Below are positions 19,640-30,198 of a stretch of DNA of 64,000 nucleotides, piece by piece. A model generated the notes under the pieces. The model was not told the origin of the DNA and did no database searches. It saw nothing but the letters and a program-made list of their open reading frames with translations. Position numbers and translations under genes: made by a program. Numbering within the stretch: position 1 is the stretch's first letter; every line of letters starts with the position of its first letter. Where the stretch lies: the NCBI RefSeq assembly GCF_963678635.1, contig NC_087067.1, positions 2,480,001-2,544,000 on the forward strand, written 5' to 3'. The stretch is from Symsagittifera roscoffensis. Its lineage: Eukaryota; Xenacoelomorpha; Acoela; Convolutidae.

Positions 19640-20894
19640 AGATAGTCCAGATGATGACGATATCTTCCCCTTCCTCGTAGATGCACCCAATGATAGAGGA
19701 CAGCATATACTTTGCAAGAATTTACTACTAAATTTGTTTGAACCCGGAATCAGCCCATGTAAAACAGAGTTCCCAGATGTAAAAATCAAAAGACAATTTA
19801 TTGATCACTATCTGAAAGATATATGTAATTTGACACAACACTACGGAATCTACACCATAGAATTCACCTCACCAAACCCAAATCACCGCAAATATGTAAT
19901 TCAAACAGACGACCTTGATTTAGAATTTTCAAAAGTATTCTCAGAATATATAAAAAGCATACAATATCATAACTCACAAAGAGCAAACTCCATATTTACT
20001 AATGATGTTTTTGCAATAATATATAGTTATATCTCAATATTAGAAAACGAAATCCCAATCTCAAATGTCTCACCGACAGAGACATCTAAACATATAAGGG
20101 TACGACATGAAATCACACTATTTTCATCTTTTCTAAATATAATTAAAGAAAATTTCACTAAAGATGAAGTTTCACAACATACAAAACATGACTTACAAAA
20201 AATTCTGGCATGGTTTATAATAGATTATTTCACACATAATATAGATTTAATTTCACAAGCAAGAAAAAATTTTAGACCTCAAAATTCAAACGATGATACC
20301 GCCATCACAGAACAGTCAGACTACGTTTGGGACCCCGAATGGTCTCATTATGCATTTATAAATATCCCACAATCAATTGCAAGTCAAGCAATAAGTACAA
20401 TATCTTATATAAGAGATTATGTAAGAGTAGTACCATTAACCATTGACGCAACACCATTAAACTACAATACATTTTTACCTGATACTCGAAATAACAGTTT
20501 AAATTCGACCGTCATACACAATGAAAACCTTAATGGAACTAGAAATCTCACTCAACAAGATATTCAGACACCATCACACTTCATAAATGAAGAAATTGTC
20601 CAAACAACAACAACTACACAACAAAGTATTTCACCAATACGTCCAAATTTAACAACACCAAGAAATACAAACACTTCGCTAGCACAGGTAACCTTACAAT
20701 CAACCGTTAAACCTTCGGTTGCTCCAAAATATTCACAAATGGATTACCAAACATATAGACCCATGACAATACCGTCAAAAACACGCAGAACATTCACAAG
20801 AAACAATTTTGCGGAACATAATTATAATTATACACATTCGTCAAAAACAAACTATCCTCCACGAAATAATAATAATAATCAAATCAGATCTTGA
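19614..20894 (+). CDS. Retrotransposon ORF of unknown function, possible gag N-terminal region
   Basis: 426 codons. It starts with an acidic stretch (SEDSPDDDDIFPF), has a folded-looking, helix-prone middle (about residues 40-270), and ends in a Thr/Ser/Asn-rich tail with a poly-Asn run before the TGA at 20892-20894. No known motif was recognised. It lies in the same frame as gag, whose ATG is 15 bases after the stop, with no other stop between. The pair may once have been a single longer Gag, or may be joined by readthrough. This is inferred from frame alone. Confidence 0.6.
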   Translation: MSQTHTPSEDSPDDDDIFPFLVDAPNDRGQHILCKNLLLNLFEPGISPCKTEFPDVKIKRQFIDHYLKDICNLTQHYGIYTIEFTSPNPNHRKYVIQTDDLDLEFSKVFSEYIKSIQYHNSQRANSIFTNDVFAIIYSYISILENEIPISNVSPTETSKHIRVRHEITLFSSFLNIIKENFTKDEVSQHTKHDLQKILAWFIIDYFTHNIDLISQARKNFRPQNSNDDTAITEQSDYVWDPEWSHYAFINIPQSIASQAISTISYIRDYVRVVPLTIDATPLNYNTFLPDTRNNSLNSTVIHNENLNGTRNLTQQDIQTPSHFINEEIVQTTTTTQQSISPIRPNLTTPRNTNTSLAQVTLQSTVKPSVAPKYSQMDYQTYRPMTIPSKTRRTFTRNNFAEHNYNYTHSSKTNYPPRNNNNNQIRS

Positions 20895-20909
20895 TATTGG
20901 AATAATCCA

Positions 20910-23252
20910 ATGGCAACAACCAATTCAGTAAATTTTCAAGCTAATCCACATCCTCCACAGGATCATAGTGAAAATTACCCATTCTTTCAACAGAATAAAC
21001 ATAAAAAACAAGCACCTCATCAAATGGATTACCTATCCTCTGATGATGATCATTTACAACCAGATATATTTGCACCATATACCCAAGAATATCGCGGACA
21101 AGGAATGCAGAAACCATATACACATCATAGAAATTTTTCTCCACACCAGATAGATACACAAAATCAACAACCAATACAAATGCAAAACCCAATTAATACA
21201 CAATCTTTTCAACCAATTCAGCCACAAAACCCAATGATTACACACTCATATCAACCAACACAAATGCAAAATGAAATACCACTTCCATATTATCTTCAAC
21301 AACACGAAATAACAAAAAATCAACTTTCTAATTTTTCACAAATGCCAAATGCAGCAGAATCATTACAAATGACAATGAATCCATACCTTATGGGTGGATC
21401 ATCAATAACATCAAACAAACCATTAATGGTATTCACAGGAACAGACCCTGAATATTCTGTAGAAGATTATTTAAATGCAGTAACAGCAAATTTAGTTTTA
21501 AATATAGGACCTGAACCAATTAATACGCCACTACATCAAAACTGGATACATCGACGCACAGCGTTGATACAGACAACCCTAGACGGCGCAGCCCAAAAAT
21601 GGTTTTCAGTATTGCCTATAGAAATAAAATCAAATTGGAAGAGATTTACACAAGAATTTTCAAAAATGTTTGACTCCGAAAGAAACAAACAACAACAAAG
21701 AGTTTTATGTAATGAAATTCGCAGATTACCAAATGAAACCATCAAACAATTAGCAGTACGTATCGAAACACTAGTTCGAAAAGCATATTCATTAAATACA
21801 CACGATTATAAAAAGACAAAAATGACAGAAATCTTAATGATGACCTTAACACCCCAATTAAGGAAAATAGCAATAAAAAAGAGAGCATCCCATCCCTCCT
21901 CAATTCGAGAGCCCGATTTAGATTTTCGAAAACTAGTAGACAAGCTAGAGCAAGCGGAAATCACAATGAAACTTGAAGAAACCACAAATCAGAAATTACA
22001 ATATGTTAACCGAATTGAAACAAATACTACAAATATCAATAATATACAGGAATCAGATACAGACCTCGTTGAAAAAATCACTGAAATACTCAATATTTAC
22101 GAAAAACACCCAAACTTTAAAGGCAAACCATCTTTCAAAAAATGGTGTAATTATTGCCGACGATACGGACATAGTATTTCTGAATGTAGACAAAAACAAC
22201 AGGACAATCAAAACAAACCTCAAAAATATAAAGAACCGAATAAATCATTCTACCAATACATGAAGAAAGATCAAAATCTACCGAACAAAAATGTATACAG
22301 CAACAACAGTTCAGGAAAACCACTTCCGAACAATACCAACTACACGAGAAATCAATCACCATATAACTCAAGTTATAGAGGAAGATCACCAGAACGAAGA
22401 AATACACAAAATTTGTCACAAAATCATTACAATAGACCAAATAGTCGAAATAACTACTCCAGATCAAATTCGAACACAACACAATTTGTTTCTAGATCTA
22501 ATTCCCGATCAAGGAATAATTACTATCCAAACAATCAATCACGAAACTCATCATACAATAGAAATAGAAACTACTCCAATAATCGAAATAGAAGTTATTC
22601 AAACAACCGAAACCAGAATTACCCGAACAATCGATCAAGGAATAACTCATATAATAGATCAAACTATAACAGACCAAACAATAATTATCAAAACAGATCA
22701 CAAAATAATTCACAAAATCGACAATCAAGTTATAATAATCGTTATAGAAATTATTCCCAATCACCACACAGGAATAATAACCATTATAATAATTCTAATA
22801 ATCGCCACAGAAGTAGTACACCTAAACATCAAAGAAATATAAATCAAGTACAATCAAATCCAGAAACAACATCAGACCCCCCAGGTATTGATGATACAGG
22901 AAATAACGAGCTACAACTGAATCAAATAAACTGTGAATCATCAGATTCAGAAAGTGATACAGAAAACACTACCTCCATAAATATGATAGCAGTCGAAAAT
23001 GACTACGAACCTATTATATATGAACAAATTTTTTCATCACATATATATGAAAATCAATTAGAACTACTTCACAATTATTATATTGAACCCATCCATTCCA
23101 CACAAACGGCACAAGAAACTAACGAAATCAACACTACAAACCAATCCAATGAAAACGACAAAACAAAATGCTTGAATACAAATCACATCTATCAAAATAT
23201 ACAAAAAGAACAACCTAAAGAAAAAATTTGGACAATACCATTTCTTTTATAA
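20910..23252 (+). CDS. gag: Gag polyprotein (capsid and CCHC zinc knuckle)
   Basis: 780 codons. The N-terminal ~160 residues are Gln/Pro/Asn-rich with low complexity. Residues ~170-350 hold a retrotransposon capsid domain (FTGTDPEYSVEDYLNAV, then DGAAQKWFSVLP, WKRFTQEFSKMF, RRLPNETIKQLAVRIETLV). A CCHC knuckle follows (CNYCRRYGHSISEC, C-X2-C-X4-H-X4-C). After it comes ~190 residues of Asn/Arg/Ser/Tyr repeats, likely an RNA-binding disordered region, and an acidic tail. Gag assembles the particle and packages RNA. The TAA at 23250-23252 is followed in the same frame by protease, so readthrough or a mutated boundary is possible. Confidence 0.93.
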   Translation: MATTNSVNFQANPHPPQDHSENYPFFQQNKHKKQAPHQMDYLSSDDDHLQPDIFAPYTQEYRGQGMQKPYTHHRNFSPHQIDTQNQQPIQMQNPINTQSFQPIQPQNPMITHSYQPTQMQNEIPLPYYLQQHEITKNQLSNFSQMPNAAESLQMTMNPYLMGGSSITSNKPLMVFTGTDPEYSVEDYLNAVTANLVLNIGPEPINTPLHQNWIHRRTALIQTTLDGAAQKWFSVLPIEIKSNWKRFTQEFSKMFDSERNKQQQRVLCNEIRRLPNETIKQLAVRIETLVRKAYSLNTHDYKKTKMTEILMMTLTPQLRKIAIKKRASHPSSIREPDLDFRKLVDKLEQAEITMKLEETTNQKLQYVNRIETNTTNINNIQESDTDLVEKITEILNIYEKHPNFKGKPSFKKWCNYCRRYGHSISECRQKQQDNQNKPQKYKEPNKSFYQYMKKDQNLPNKNVYSNNSSGKPLPNNTNYTRNQSPYNSSYRGRSPERRNTQNLSQNHYNRPNSRNNYSRSNSNTTQFVSRSNSRSRNNYYPNNQSRNSSYNRNRNYSNNRNRSYSNNRNQNYPNNRSRNNSYNRSNYNRPNNNYQNRSQNNSQNRQSSYNNRYRNYSQSPHRNNNHYNNSNNRHRSSTPKHQRNINQVQSNPETTSDPPGIDDTGNNELQLNQINCESSDSESDTENTTSINMIAVENDYEPIIYEQIFSSHIYENQLELLHNYYIEPIHSTQTAQETNEINTTNQSNENDKTKCLNTNHIYQNIQKEQPKEKIWTIPFLL

Positions 23253-24362
23253 AGTCCAAGAAACAAAGAATTTCAACCACCAGATCTTGAAATTGATTTT
23301 TTAATTGATTCAGGAGCAGAATCAAACATAATAAACATTCCCACATGGAATGAGATAAAAACATTACACCCATAATTAACACCTCTTGAAACATCCAGTA
23401 AACTAGCAACAGCACAGGGATCAACATTGGTAAACTATGGAAAAATTCAATTATTTCTTCTCCCCACAAGAACAATGGAGCAGAATAAAATTTTAAATAA
23501 ACCATTTAAACAAATATTTCATATCACTGATATTAAACACAATATCATTGGAATACCATTTATCTCTAAATATATACCAACAATCAACATCTTAAACAGT
23601 AAAATACTAATCAAAGATAAATACACAAAAACAAAAGACACATCCCTGACATTTTTCCAAAGATTAAACAAACAACCACCATTCTTTTCAAAATTTTATC
23701 CAATATATAACCAACAAAGAAAACACCTGAAACCACTATCAGGAAACATATATAATTTTTCAATAAAACAAGTTCACCAATATGATAAAAAACAAAATAA
23801 ACAACAACTCTATATGTCAGACTTTGAATTCAAACCTATCCATAAGTTTTTCAAAATCACAATCTCATCCATAAAATATTTGAAAAACTCGAATTCAGAT
23901 ATTATTTCTCTACATGTATACAACAATACACCCTATCAAGTAACATTACCTTTAGGACTGTTAGGCTATTGCGAAACCAACGCTACGATATCACCAATAC
24001 ACGAAAAAGAATACCGCGTAAATAATATACTCCAATTATTAGATATTTGTCAATCCACAATTCTTAATGAAGAATTATCCATAAATAATATATTAAAAAA
24101 AGGAAAAAAAAATACAGTTTATTTCACAAAAACTCCATATTTCAAACCTACATTCAACATAAGTAACTACACAGAGGCTCAACAGAAGTTTTTAACAATG
24201 TTTAACTTTCAACATTCACAAATAACACAAGACGAATTTGATAAATTAGCCAAACAGCTAATAAAATATTCATCAGTCTATGCAACATCTAAATTTGATG
24301 TTGGCAAAATCAGCTCATCACTACACCTTCCACTAAAACCTGACGCAGTTTTCAAAAAATAA
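23253..24362 (+). pseudogene. pol: Pol: aspartic protease and spacer, interrupted
   Basis: Directly in frame with gag. The protease active site FLIDSGAESNII is at about 23298-23336, followed by an in-frame TAA at 23373-23375. The frame then continues open (ATG 23427) to another TAA at 24360-24362. The residues after the protease (about 23560-24360) form the usual low-conservation spacer before RT. The aspartic protease normally matures Gag-Pol. With two internal stops it is not made as one chain here. All interruptions are base substitutions, with no indel in this stretch. Confidence 0.8.
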
Positions 24363-26393
24363 AGAGCAAGTAAAGTACCAATTCACTTACATGATAAAGT
24401 TAACAGATTACTCGATATTTTAGAACAATACAATATTATCTCACCGGTAAACAAAGAAGAACAACCAAAAGGTAACACATTTATCAACCCTGTTATCATC
24501 CTAGCAAAAGGAGAATCATTAAAAATAGTTCTAGACGCTAGATACCTTAATTCACTAATAGACGAATCAAAATGCAATTGGCCTATTGAACCAATACAAG
24601 TTATTTTAACAAAAATAAACGGAAAATACTTTACAACCGCAGATATGAATAGTGCATATAATCAAATGCCACTAGATGAACAATCGCGACGCTTAACACA
24701 ACTTGTTATTGGAAATCAGCAATATGAATTCAACCGCCTATTCTATGGAATATCCATAGGACCAGCAGCATTTTCAGCTTTTATGAGCAAAATTTTTAGA
24801 CCACTAATACTCAAGAAAAACGCAATCACTTATTTAGACGATGTTTTTATGCAATCACAAACAAAAGAAGAAATGTTCAATGTCTTAGAAAACTATCACA
24901 AAAAACTTCAGAACGAAAATCTGAAGGCCGCCCCCGATAAATCACAGTTCTTTTTAACACGAGTTAAATTCTTAGGACATAATATAGAAAGAAAAACAAT
25001 CACTCCATTAAAATCACGCATTGATGCTATTCAAAAACTCCAACCACCAACAAACAAAAAGAAAATCCAAGAATTCCTTGGAATGTTAAACTTTTTAAGC
25101 AAATATGTCTATAAAATGCAATTATACCTAAGACCATTCTATAATATACTTAGACAACAAAATAATTTTGAATGGAACACAGAACATCAAGCACGATTTG
25201 AAGAAATTAAAAAACTCCTAACTGAACAAATTTCGAATACAATTCCAGATCCAAATCAACCATTTTATGCCATGTGCGATGCTTCGAATTTTGGCATCGG
25301 CGCAGCATTATTACAATCACACAATGGCACAAACAAAATGAATCTTATATCAGCAAATTCTCGATTATTCACTCAAGCAGAGCTACGACTCTCAACTCTA
25401 ATGAGAGAGTGTACAGCCATAATATATACACTAACAGAATATGAATTTCTGATACTTGGATCAAAACATCCAACAGTTCTATTTACAGATCACAAACCAA
25501 TCATTTTTCTCTTTACACAAAAATCCAATCCAAATCATCGAGTTTATAGATTTCAATTAATTCTAATGAAATTCCCAAACTTACATATAGTTTGGACAAC
25601 AGCAAAAAATCTTGCATTACCAGACACATTAAGTCGAAATACACCACCTGAATTACTTACACGTAAAACTACAGTAGAAATACCCAAAAATATAAAATTC
25701 TACCTTGCAGAAAACGAAACATCACCCCGACTAGAATGCAAATATGCAGTAAAAACTGACGTTGAACAATCACAGATAAAAAATTTACAACACTTCCCAC
25801 TTTATTTAGATTGCCAAAATAACCACTACGAAGTTGATCTACTTGGAACATCAACTTTCAAACCAATTCCATACTCACAATGGATAAAAAATAACACCCA
25901 ACAAAAAAGAGTAAAACAACACCCGCATAAAAAAGACCTTTTTTCATTAATTGAAAAAGAAAACCTAACTGATAAAATAAATATATCAGGACCACAAACA
26001 AACGATTCAAAATACACAATAAATCAAGTTTTTAACCTCCATGACCCACTTGATACAATTCCTTTATCTCAATTAGAAATAGAAAACATTTTTCTCCCCC
26101 CAACAGATAAAATTACAATTAATACTTTGAAACAATATCAAAATCTTGACCCAGTAATTAGACAACTAAAATCATGGCACAAATATAAAACTAAACCCGT
26201 CAAGGCAGATACAACTATTTTAGGAAATAAAACACTCCTCCGATATTTTCGAAAATTTAATAATACAACAATTAACGAAAACACAGACCTTCTAGAATAC
26301 AAATTAAATGAATCTACAGTTCCCTGTCTCCCTCTAAGTATGATTCTTATAGCTTTTAATATTTCACATACACAAAACATTAAAGGACACTGA
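24363..26393 (+). pseudogene. pol: Pol: reverse transcriptase and RNase H
   Basis: The frame is open from 24363 although the first ATG is only at 24645. RT motifs appear in order: LKIVLDARYLN, FTTADMNSAYNQMPL (catalytic Asp), FYGISIGPAAFSAFM, YLDDVFMQS (the YLDD catalytic pair), LGHNI, then a tether with QEFLGMLNFLSKY. RNase H follows with YAMCDASNFGIGA, LMREC and FTDHKPI, giving the D-E-D set, and the ALPDTLSR end typical of Ty3/gypsy. The frame then runs into the integrase N-terminal zinc region and stops at the TGA 26391-26393, which lies inside a 204-bp tandem duplication. The catalytic residues are intact. Confidence 0.9.
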
Positions 26394-26662
26394 GAAAACA
26401 TATTCAAATTTCATACAAAACTTTTATTTTCCAAATGCACCAATTTGGATAAAAGTACCAATTTGGATAAAACAATTAACGAAAACACAGACCTTCTAGA
26501 ATACAAATTAAATGAATCTACAGTTCCCTGTCTCCCTCTAAGTATGATTCTTATAGCTTTTAATATTTCACATACACAAAACATTAAAGGACACAGAGAA
26601 AACATATTCAAATTTCATACAAAACTTTTATTTTCCAAATGCACCAATTTGGATAAAAGTAC
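26267..26662 (+). repeat. 204-bp tandem duplication in the integrase N-terminal region
   Basis: 26267-26458 and 26471-26662 are near-identical (offset 204 bp, a multiple of three). A partial repeat of caatttggataaaa fills the junction. The first unit has TGA where the second has AGA. It duplicates the histidine half of the zinc-binding region. Confidence 0.9.
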
Positions 26663-28060
26663 TATGCAATGATTGTATAGTATGTCAGCTAAATAAACCT
26701 TATCCAAATCAAAAACAAATAGCTCAAAAACAAGATTTCAAAGGACAAAGTTTGTACTTTAACCACCGTATTTCATTTGACACAAAAGGACCAATTTCAC
26801 CCTCATCCGAAGGAAACTCCTACATTATGGCAATTGTCGACGCGTTTACACATTATGTAGCACTTAACCCAGTACCACATTGTAACGCTTATTACGCTTA
26901 CACAACACTCTATGAACACTGGATAGCTAAATTCGGACTACCAGAAATTTTAGTTACAGACAACGGTACAGAATTCATAAATAATGAAATCATCACACTA
27001 TGTCATCTATATAATATCAAACACAAACCACGTACATCTCACGCACCTTGGACAAACGGCTTAGTCGAAGGTATGAACCGTTCACTACAAGAATATCTTA
27101 GATGTATCATTAATGGAAATGATACAAGATATACCGAATGGTCAGCAGATGTAAAACTATTTCCCTTAGCATATAATTCACAAATCACGACAACTCTAGG
27201 AATGTCACCATATGAAATGGTTTTTAATCAAAAGCCAAGCAAACCGATTATGTTTACAGCAAACTCTCATAAAAATGCACAAAGTTATTGTCAACCGAAT
27301 AAAGACTCAATTTGTTATAATCTACCTCTACACACACACGATGAAGATCATTTTCATCACCCACAAATTCTTAAGTTAGCCTCCGGTACACACACCGAAT
27401 GGATTTTAAACAGAGATAAAAAAACACAATGAAATTTACCAAAGAGTAACAAAAAAGTTGTTACAAAGGCAAAACATTAACGAACAAATAAATTCACGCT
27501 TTACACCAGCCTCCGATTTAAAAATTAGAACATTTGTTTTAATACCCAATTTTAACACTCAAAAAGGAATTTCTAAAAAATTACAGCCCCTTCGTAAAGG
27601 ACCATACCAAATAATTGCCAAACCCACTGATGTCACATATAAAATCACCGACTCAGAACAAAAAGAAATTGTTCAACGTCGAAACAACCTATTACCTTAT
27701 TACCCAAAAGAATACGCACTACGCGAACTAACTCAATTGTATTCTTTCACAGGTTTAAAAGTTATTCAAAATTACCCACATACGGAAAATAAAACAAAGG
27801 AACAACATGACATTCACCTCGAAAACCAAAATAAAAAATTAACTACAACAAAAAACAATACAAAAAAGCTAGATCAAAATACACCACAAAAAGAAAGAAA
27901 AAATAGAAAAATGATAGAAAAAACAATACCTCAAGAACAAATCGACAAATCAGAACATAGAGAGTCATCACGACTTAGAAATCAACCACGTAAAAACTAT
28001 AAAACATTCATTCCACAATCTAAAATATTAGAGAAAGTCGAATTTCAAAAACAGCTTTAA
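26394..28060 (+). pseudogene. pol: Pol: integrase (first copy), frameshifted
   Basis: The zinc-binding cysteines appear as LCNDCIVCQLNK near 26665-26700 in a frame one base off from RT, so a frameshift lies just upstream. The DDE core follows: SFDTKGPI (D), VTDNGTEF (D) and TNGLVEGMNRSL (E). The frame ends at a TGA (27430-27432) caused by an extra A in the A-run near 27420. The second copy lacks that A and reads through. The C-terminal part (27458-28060) has the GPY/F module KGPYQIIAKPTDVTYKI and a Lys/Gln-rich tail. Integrase joins the cDNA to the host genome. Confidence 0.85.
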
Positions 28061-28653
28061 ATTTATATTTAATAATTTTTGTACCTCTGAAATATTTTGA
28101 ACTTTCATTTTTCAAAATAACATGCTGACAAACACGCAACGATTCTAGTTCATAATTAGCCAATAGGATTCATCCAATCCGTCACCTTCTCTAACTCTAA
28201 CACAGATCAACTAGACGAACGATATTAAACTCCAGGCATATCTATAACTATAACTTTGCGACCTCCAGGTCAAAAATATGCAAACCATTCCAACTTGACA
28301 ACTAAAATAAATATCACCATAATATCATAACCCTCACTTATCTAATAAACCAAAGATCAACAATATTTCCCCAACTCAGACCTCAAATACTCCCCAAACA
28401 AATATGTTAAATTAGCCTAAAGTAAAAGAACGACCATTTTAATTAGCCTAAAGTATAAAAATCTCAAAGATACCCCAGATCATTTGAAAAATGAAAATAA
28501 AGACAAAGAAGACCTCCCGATCACCATAAAATTTGCCCCCAACAATTTTTCACAAAACTCGACCCACTTGTCAAAAAACCAATAAATAATTCGACCACAC
28601 TTGAAAATTGCCTCAAACAACAAAAAATATTCGATCGAGAAGCCATTTCTTAA
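28061..28653 (+). other. Non-coding spacer after integrase
   Basis: 593 bp with stops in all forward frames, duplicated at 32905-33497. Near the middle, ttaattagcctaaagta-like strings recur twice. This spacer could hold splice signals for the downstream ORFs, but I see no decisive one. Confidence 0.5.
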
Positions 28654-28884
28654 ATGCTCTTCTCTCGACCAGTTACCGTAATTCTAAACATTCTCGCAAA
28701 CTTTTTCACAATATTTAAACCTTTCATCATATTTCTTTTTGATACCTTTGAATCTTTTATAATAATCTTAATCATTTTTTGCAATATTTTTTTAATTTTC
28801 TATTCCATATTTGAACTATACCTCCAGCTTTCGAAAGCTATTGACTATATCCACAGGTACGATTCACAAAACTTATCTAAATGA
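28654..28884 (+). CDS. Small membrane protein ORF 1 (unit 1)
   Basis: 76 codons, almost entirely hydrophobic. Two candidate membrane helices are seen: about residues 5-28 (VTVILNILANFFTIFKPFII) and residues 30-55 (Ile/Phe-rich). A short polar tail follows. The stop overlaps the next ATG as ATGA (28881-28884), an arrangement for coupled translation. The unit-2 copy at 33498-33728 differs at few positions, so the frame is kept. Function unknown; viroporin-like or leader-type roles are guesses. Confidence 0.5.
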   Translation: MLFSRPVTVILNILANFFTIFKPFIIFLFDTFESFIIILIIFCNIFLIFYSIFELYLQLSKAIDYIHRYDSQNLSK

Positions 28885-29069
28885 TACGAACCATTTTTAG
28901 TAGAACAGATATTTTCTTACTATATGTAATTTTTATAACATTTCTATCATCCCTCATCTTGACAATATGCAAATGTATAAAGAAAGCAATCATCACATTC
29001 GCCCTAGCAACAATCCTCCTAATTCTTTTTCTAGAAGAATACTATAATAAACATAAATTTTTCCACTAA
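28881..29069 (+). CDS. Small membrane protein ORF 2 (unit 1)
   Basis: 62 codons starting within the stop of the previous ORF. Two hydrophobic segments (about residues 10-28 and 36-54) flank a short basic loop with CKCIKK. It is preserved in unit 2 at 33725-33913 with one residue changed. Its last third overlaps, in another frame, the opening of the ATG-less ORF at 29035. No family recognised. Confidence 0.5.
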   Translation: MIRTIFSRTDIFLLYVIFITFLSSLILTICKCIKKAIITFALATILLILFLEEYYNKHKFFH

Positions 29070-30174
29070 AAGAATAAATAAAAAACCATCAAAAATTGCT
29101 AACCAACAATCACTCAGTCAGTCTTCACCGACATCATCCCAAAATAACCCAACACCATCTTCAACTACCCAAAACCCCCAAACATCCACACGAATTTCTT
29201 TTCAAGATAACCCATATACCTTTGAAGAACGACACGCTCGCTTATCAGAACCACTAGAACCAGTTCAACGACAAGCACCTCTAAGTGAACCAACATATAA
29301 CTTATACCCAACATTACCACAAGAATTAAGTAGAATACGAAATCCTAGTCAAAACCAAAATACAGTAGAAATAAATAGACAAATTATACATCCTCGACGA
29401 AACAGAAATTTTCAAACTCCCCGAGTTCATTTTGATATACCCCAATCCCCATCACAAGGTACTCCAGAAAACCCCATTGGTATATTACCAGAAACTTCTA
29501 CGCTTCTTTCACAACGTAGAACCTCAAGCCTACCCTCAGATTACTTAGGTTCAACACCAACATCTGAACAAATCCGTGAAAACCCCTTTAACCCCACAAA
29601 CCAAACATCACGACTACCATACTGGACAACACATTCATTCACACAAGGTGAACCAAATTTAATCAATGATCCAATAGATATTTCTACGGATACAACAACA
29701 TCCTCATCACTACCAGAAACATTATCACTACCATCAACACCATCACTAAGCCAGATTTCATCACCGCCTTTTAACTTAAATTTCCCAAATAACCTCGACG
29801 CTAGATATCGAGAACAATCATCAACAAATATCCCTTTAAGACTAGACTGGAATACATTCACAGCACCTCCACCATTATTTGGACAACACCTAGAAAGTAA
29901 CCGACTCCATAACTGGGCACTAAATAGACTACAATATAGACAAGACATTCACGAAGACATTCGTGCTCATAACATCCAAATACTCCAACAGAATAGTCTA
30001 CAATTAAAATTTGAAATCACGGTTAAATTAAACAACATTACTCAGCATCCCTATCCATTAAATCCACCAAATATAACAGCTCAATCCCTACCACCACCAT
30101 TTATAAAAACTGAAGTAATATACAAATACGACAGATATATTAAAAAAGACAATTGGTTACATCACATTTTATAA
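29035..30174 (+). CDS. ATG-less ORF of ~379 codons (unit 1)
   Basis: One frame is open from just after a TAG (29032-29034) to the TAA at 30172-30174 and, by my reading, has no in-frame ATG. The opening stop is itself the end of a splice-acceptor-like string, taattctttttctag. The product would be Ser/Thr/Pro/Gln/Asn-rich for ~250 residues (segments such as SQSSPTSSQNNPTPSSTTQ), then more ordered near the C-terminus (NWALNRLQYRQDIHED, LKFEITVKLNNIT). The matching frame in unit 2 is open to 35054 and overlaps the envelope start. It is likely translated from a spliced mRNA or as an extension of an upstream ORF. No family recognised. Confidence 0.65.
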   Translation, partial: KNTIININFSTKRINKKPSKIANQQSLSQSSPTSSQNNPTPSSTTQNPQTSTRISFQDNPYTFEERHARLSEPLEPVQRQAPLSEPTYNLYPTLPQELSRIRNPSQNQNTVEINRQIIHPRRNRNFQTPRVHFDIPQSPSQGTPENPIGILPETSTLLSQRRTSSLPSDYLGSTPTSEQIRENPFNPTNQTSRLPYWTTHSFTQGEPNLINDPIDISTDTTTSSSLPETLSLPSTPSLSQISSPPFNLNFPNNLDARYREQSSTNIPLRLDWNTFTAPPPLFGQHLESNRLHNWALNRLQYRQDIHEDIRAHNIQILQQNSLQLKFEITVKLNNITQHPYPLNPPNITAQSLPPPFIKTEVIYKYDRYIKKDNWLHHIL

Positions 30175-30198
30175 CCCATACTCAGGATTATCATACAC

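Noticed and set aside
22135..22842. Alternative-frame open frames over gag (96, 115 and 183 codons)
   Set aside because: They are shadows of the Asn/Arg/Ser-rich gag repeats and carry no motif. Gag itself has the CCHC knuckle.
29541..29948. 135-codon minus-strand open frame (also 34385-34792)
   Set aside because: It is antisense to the ATG-less ORF, whose low stop density on both strands explains it. No recognisable domain.
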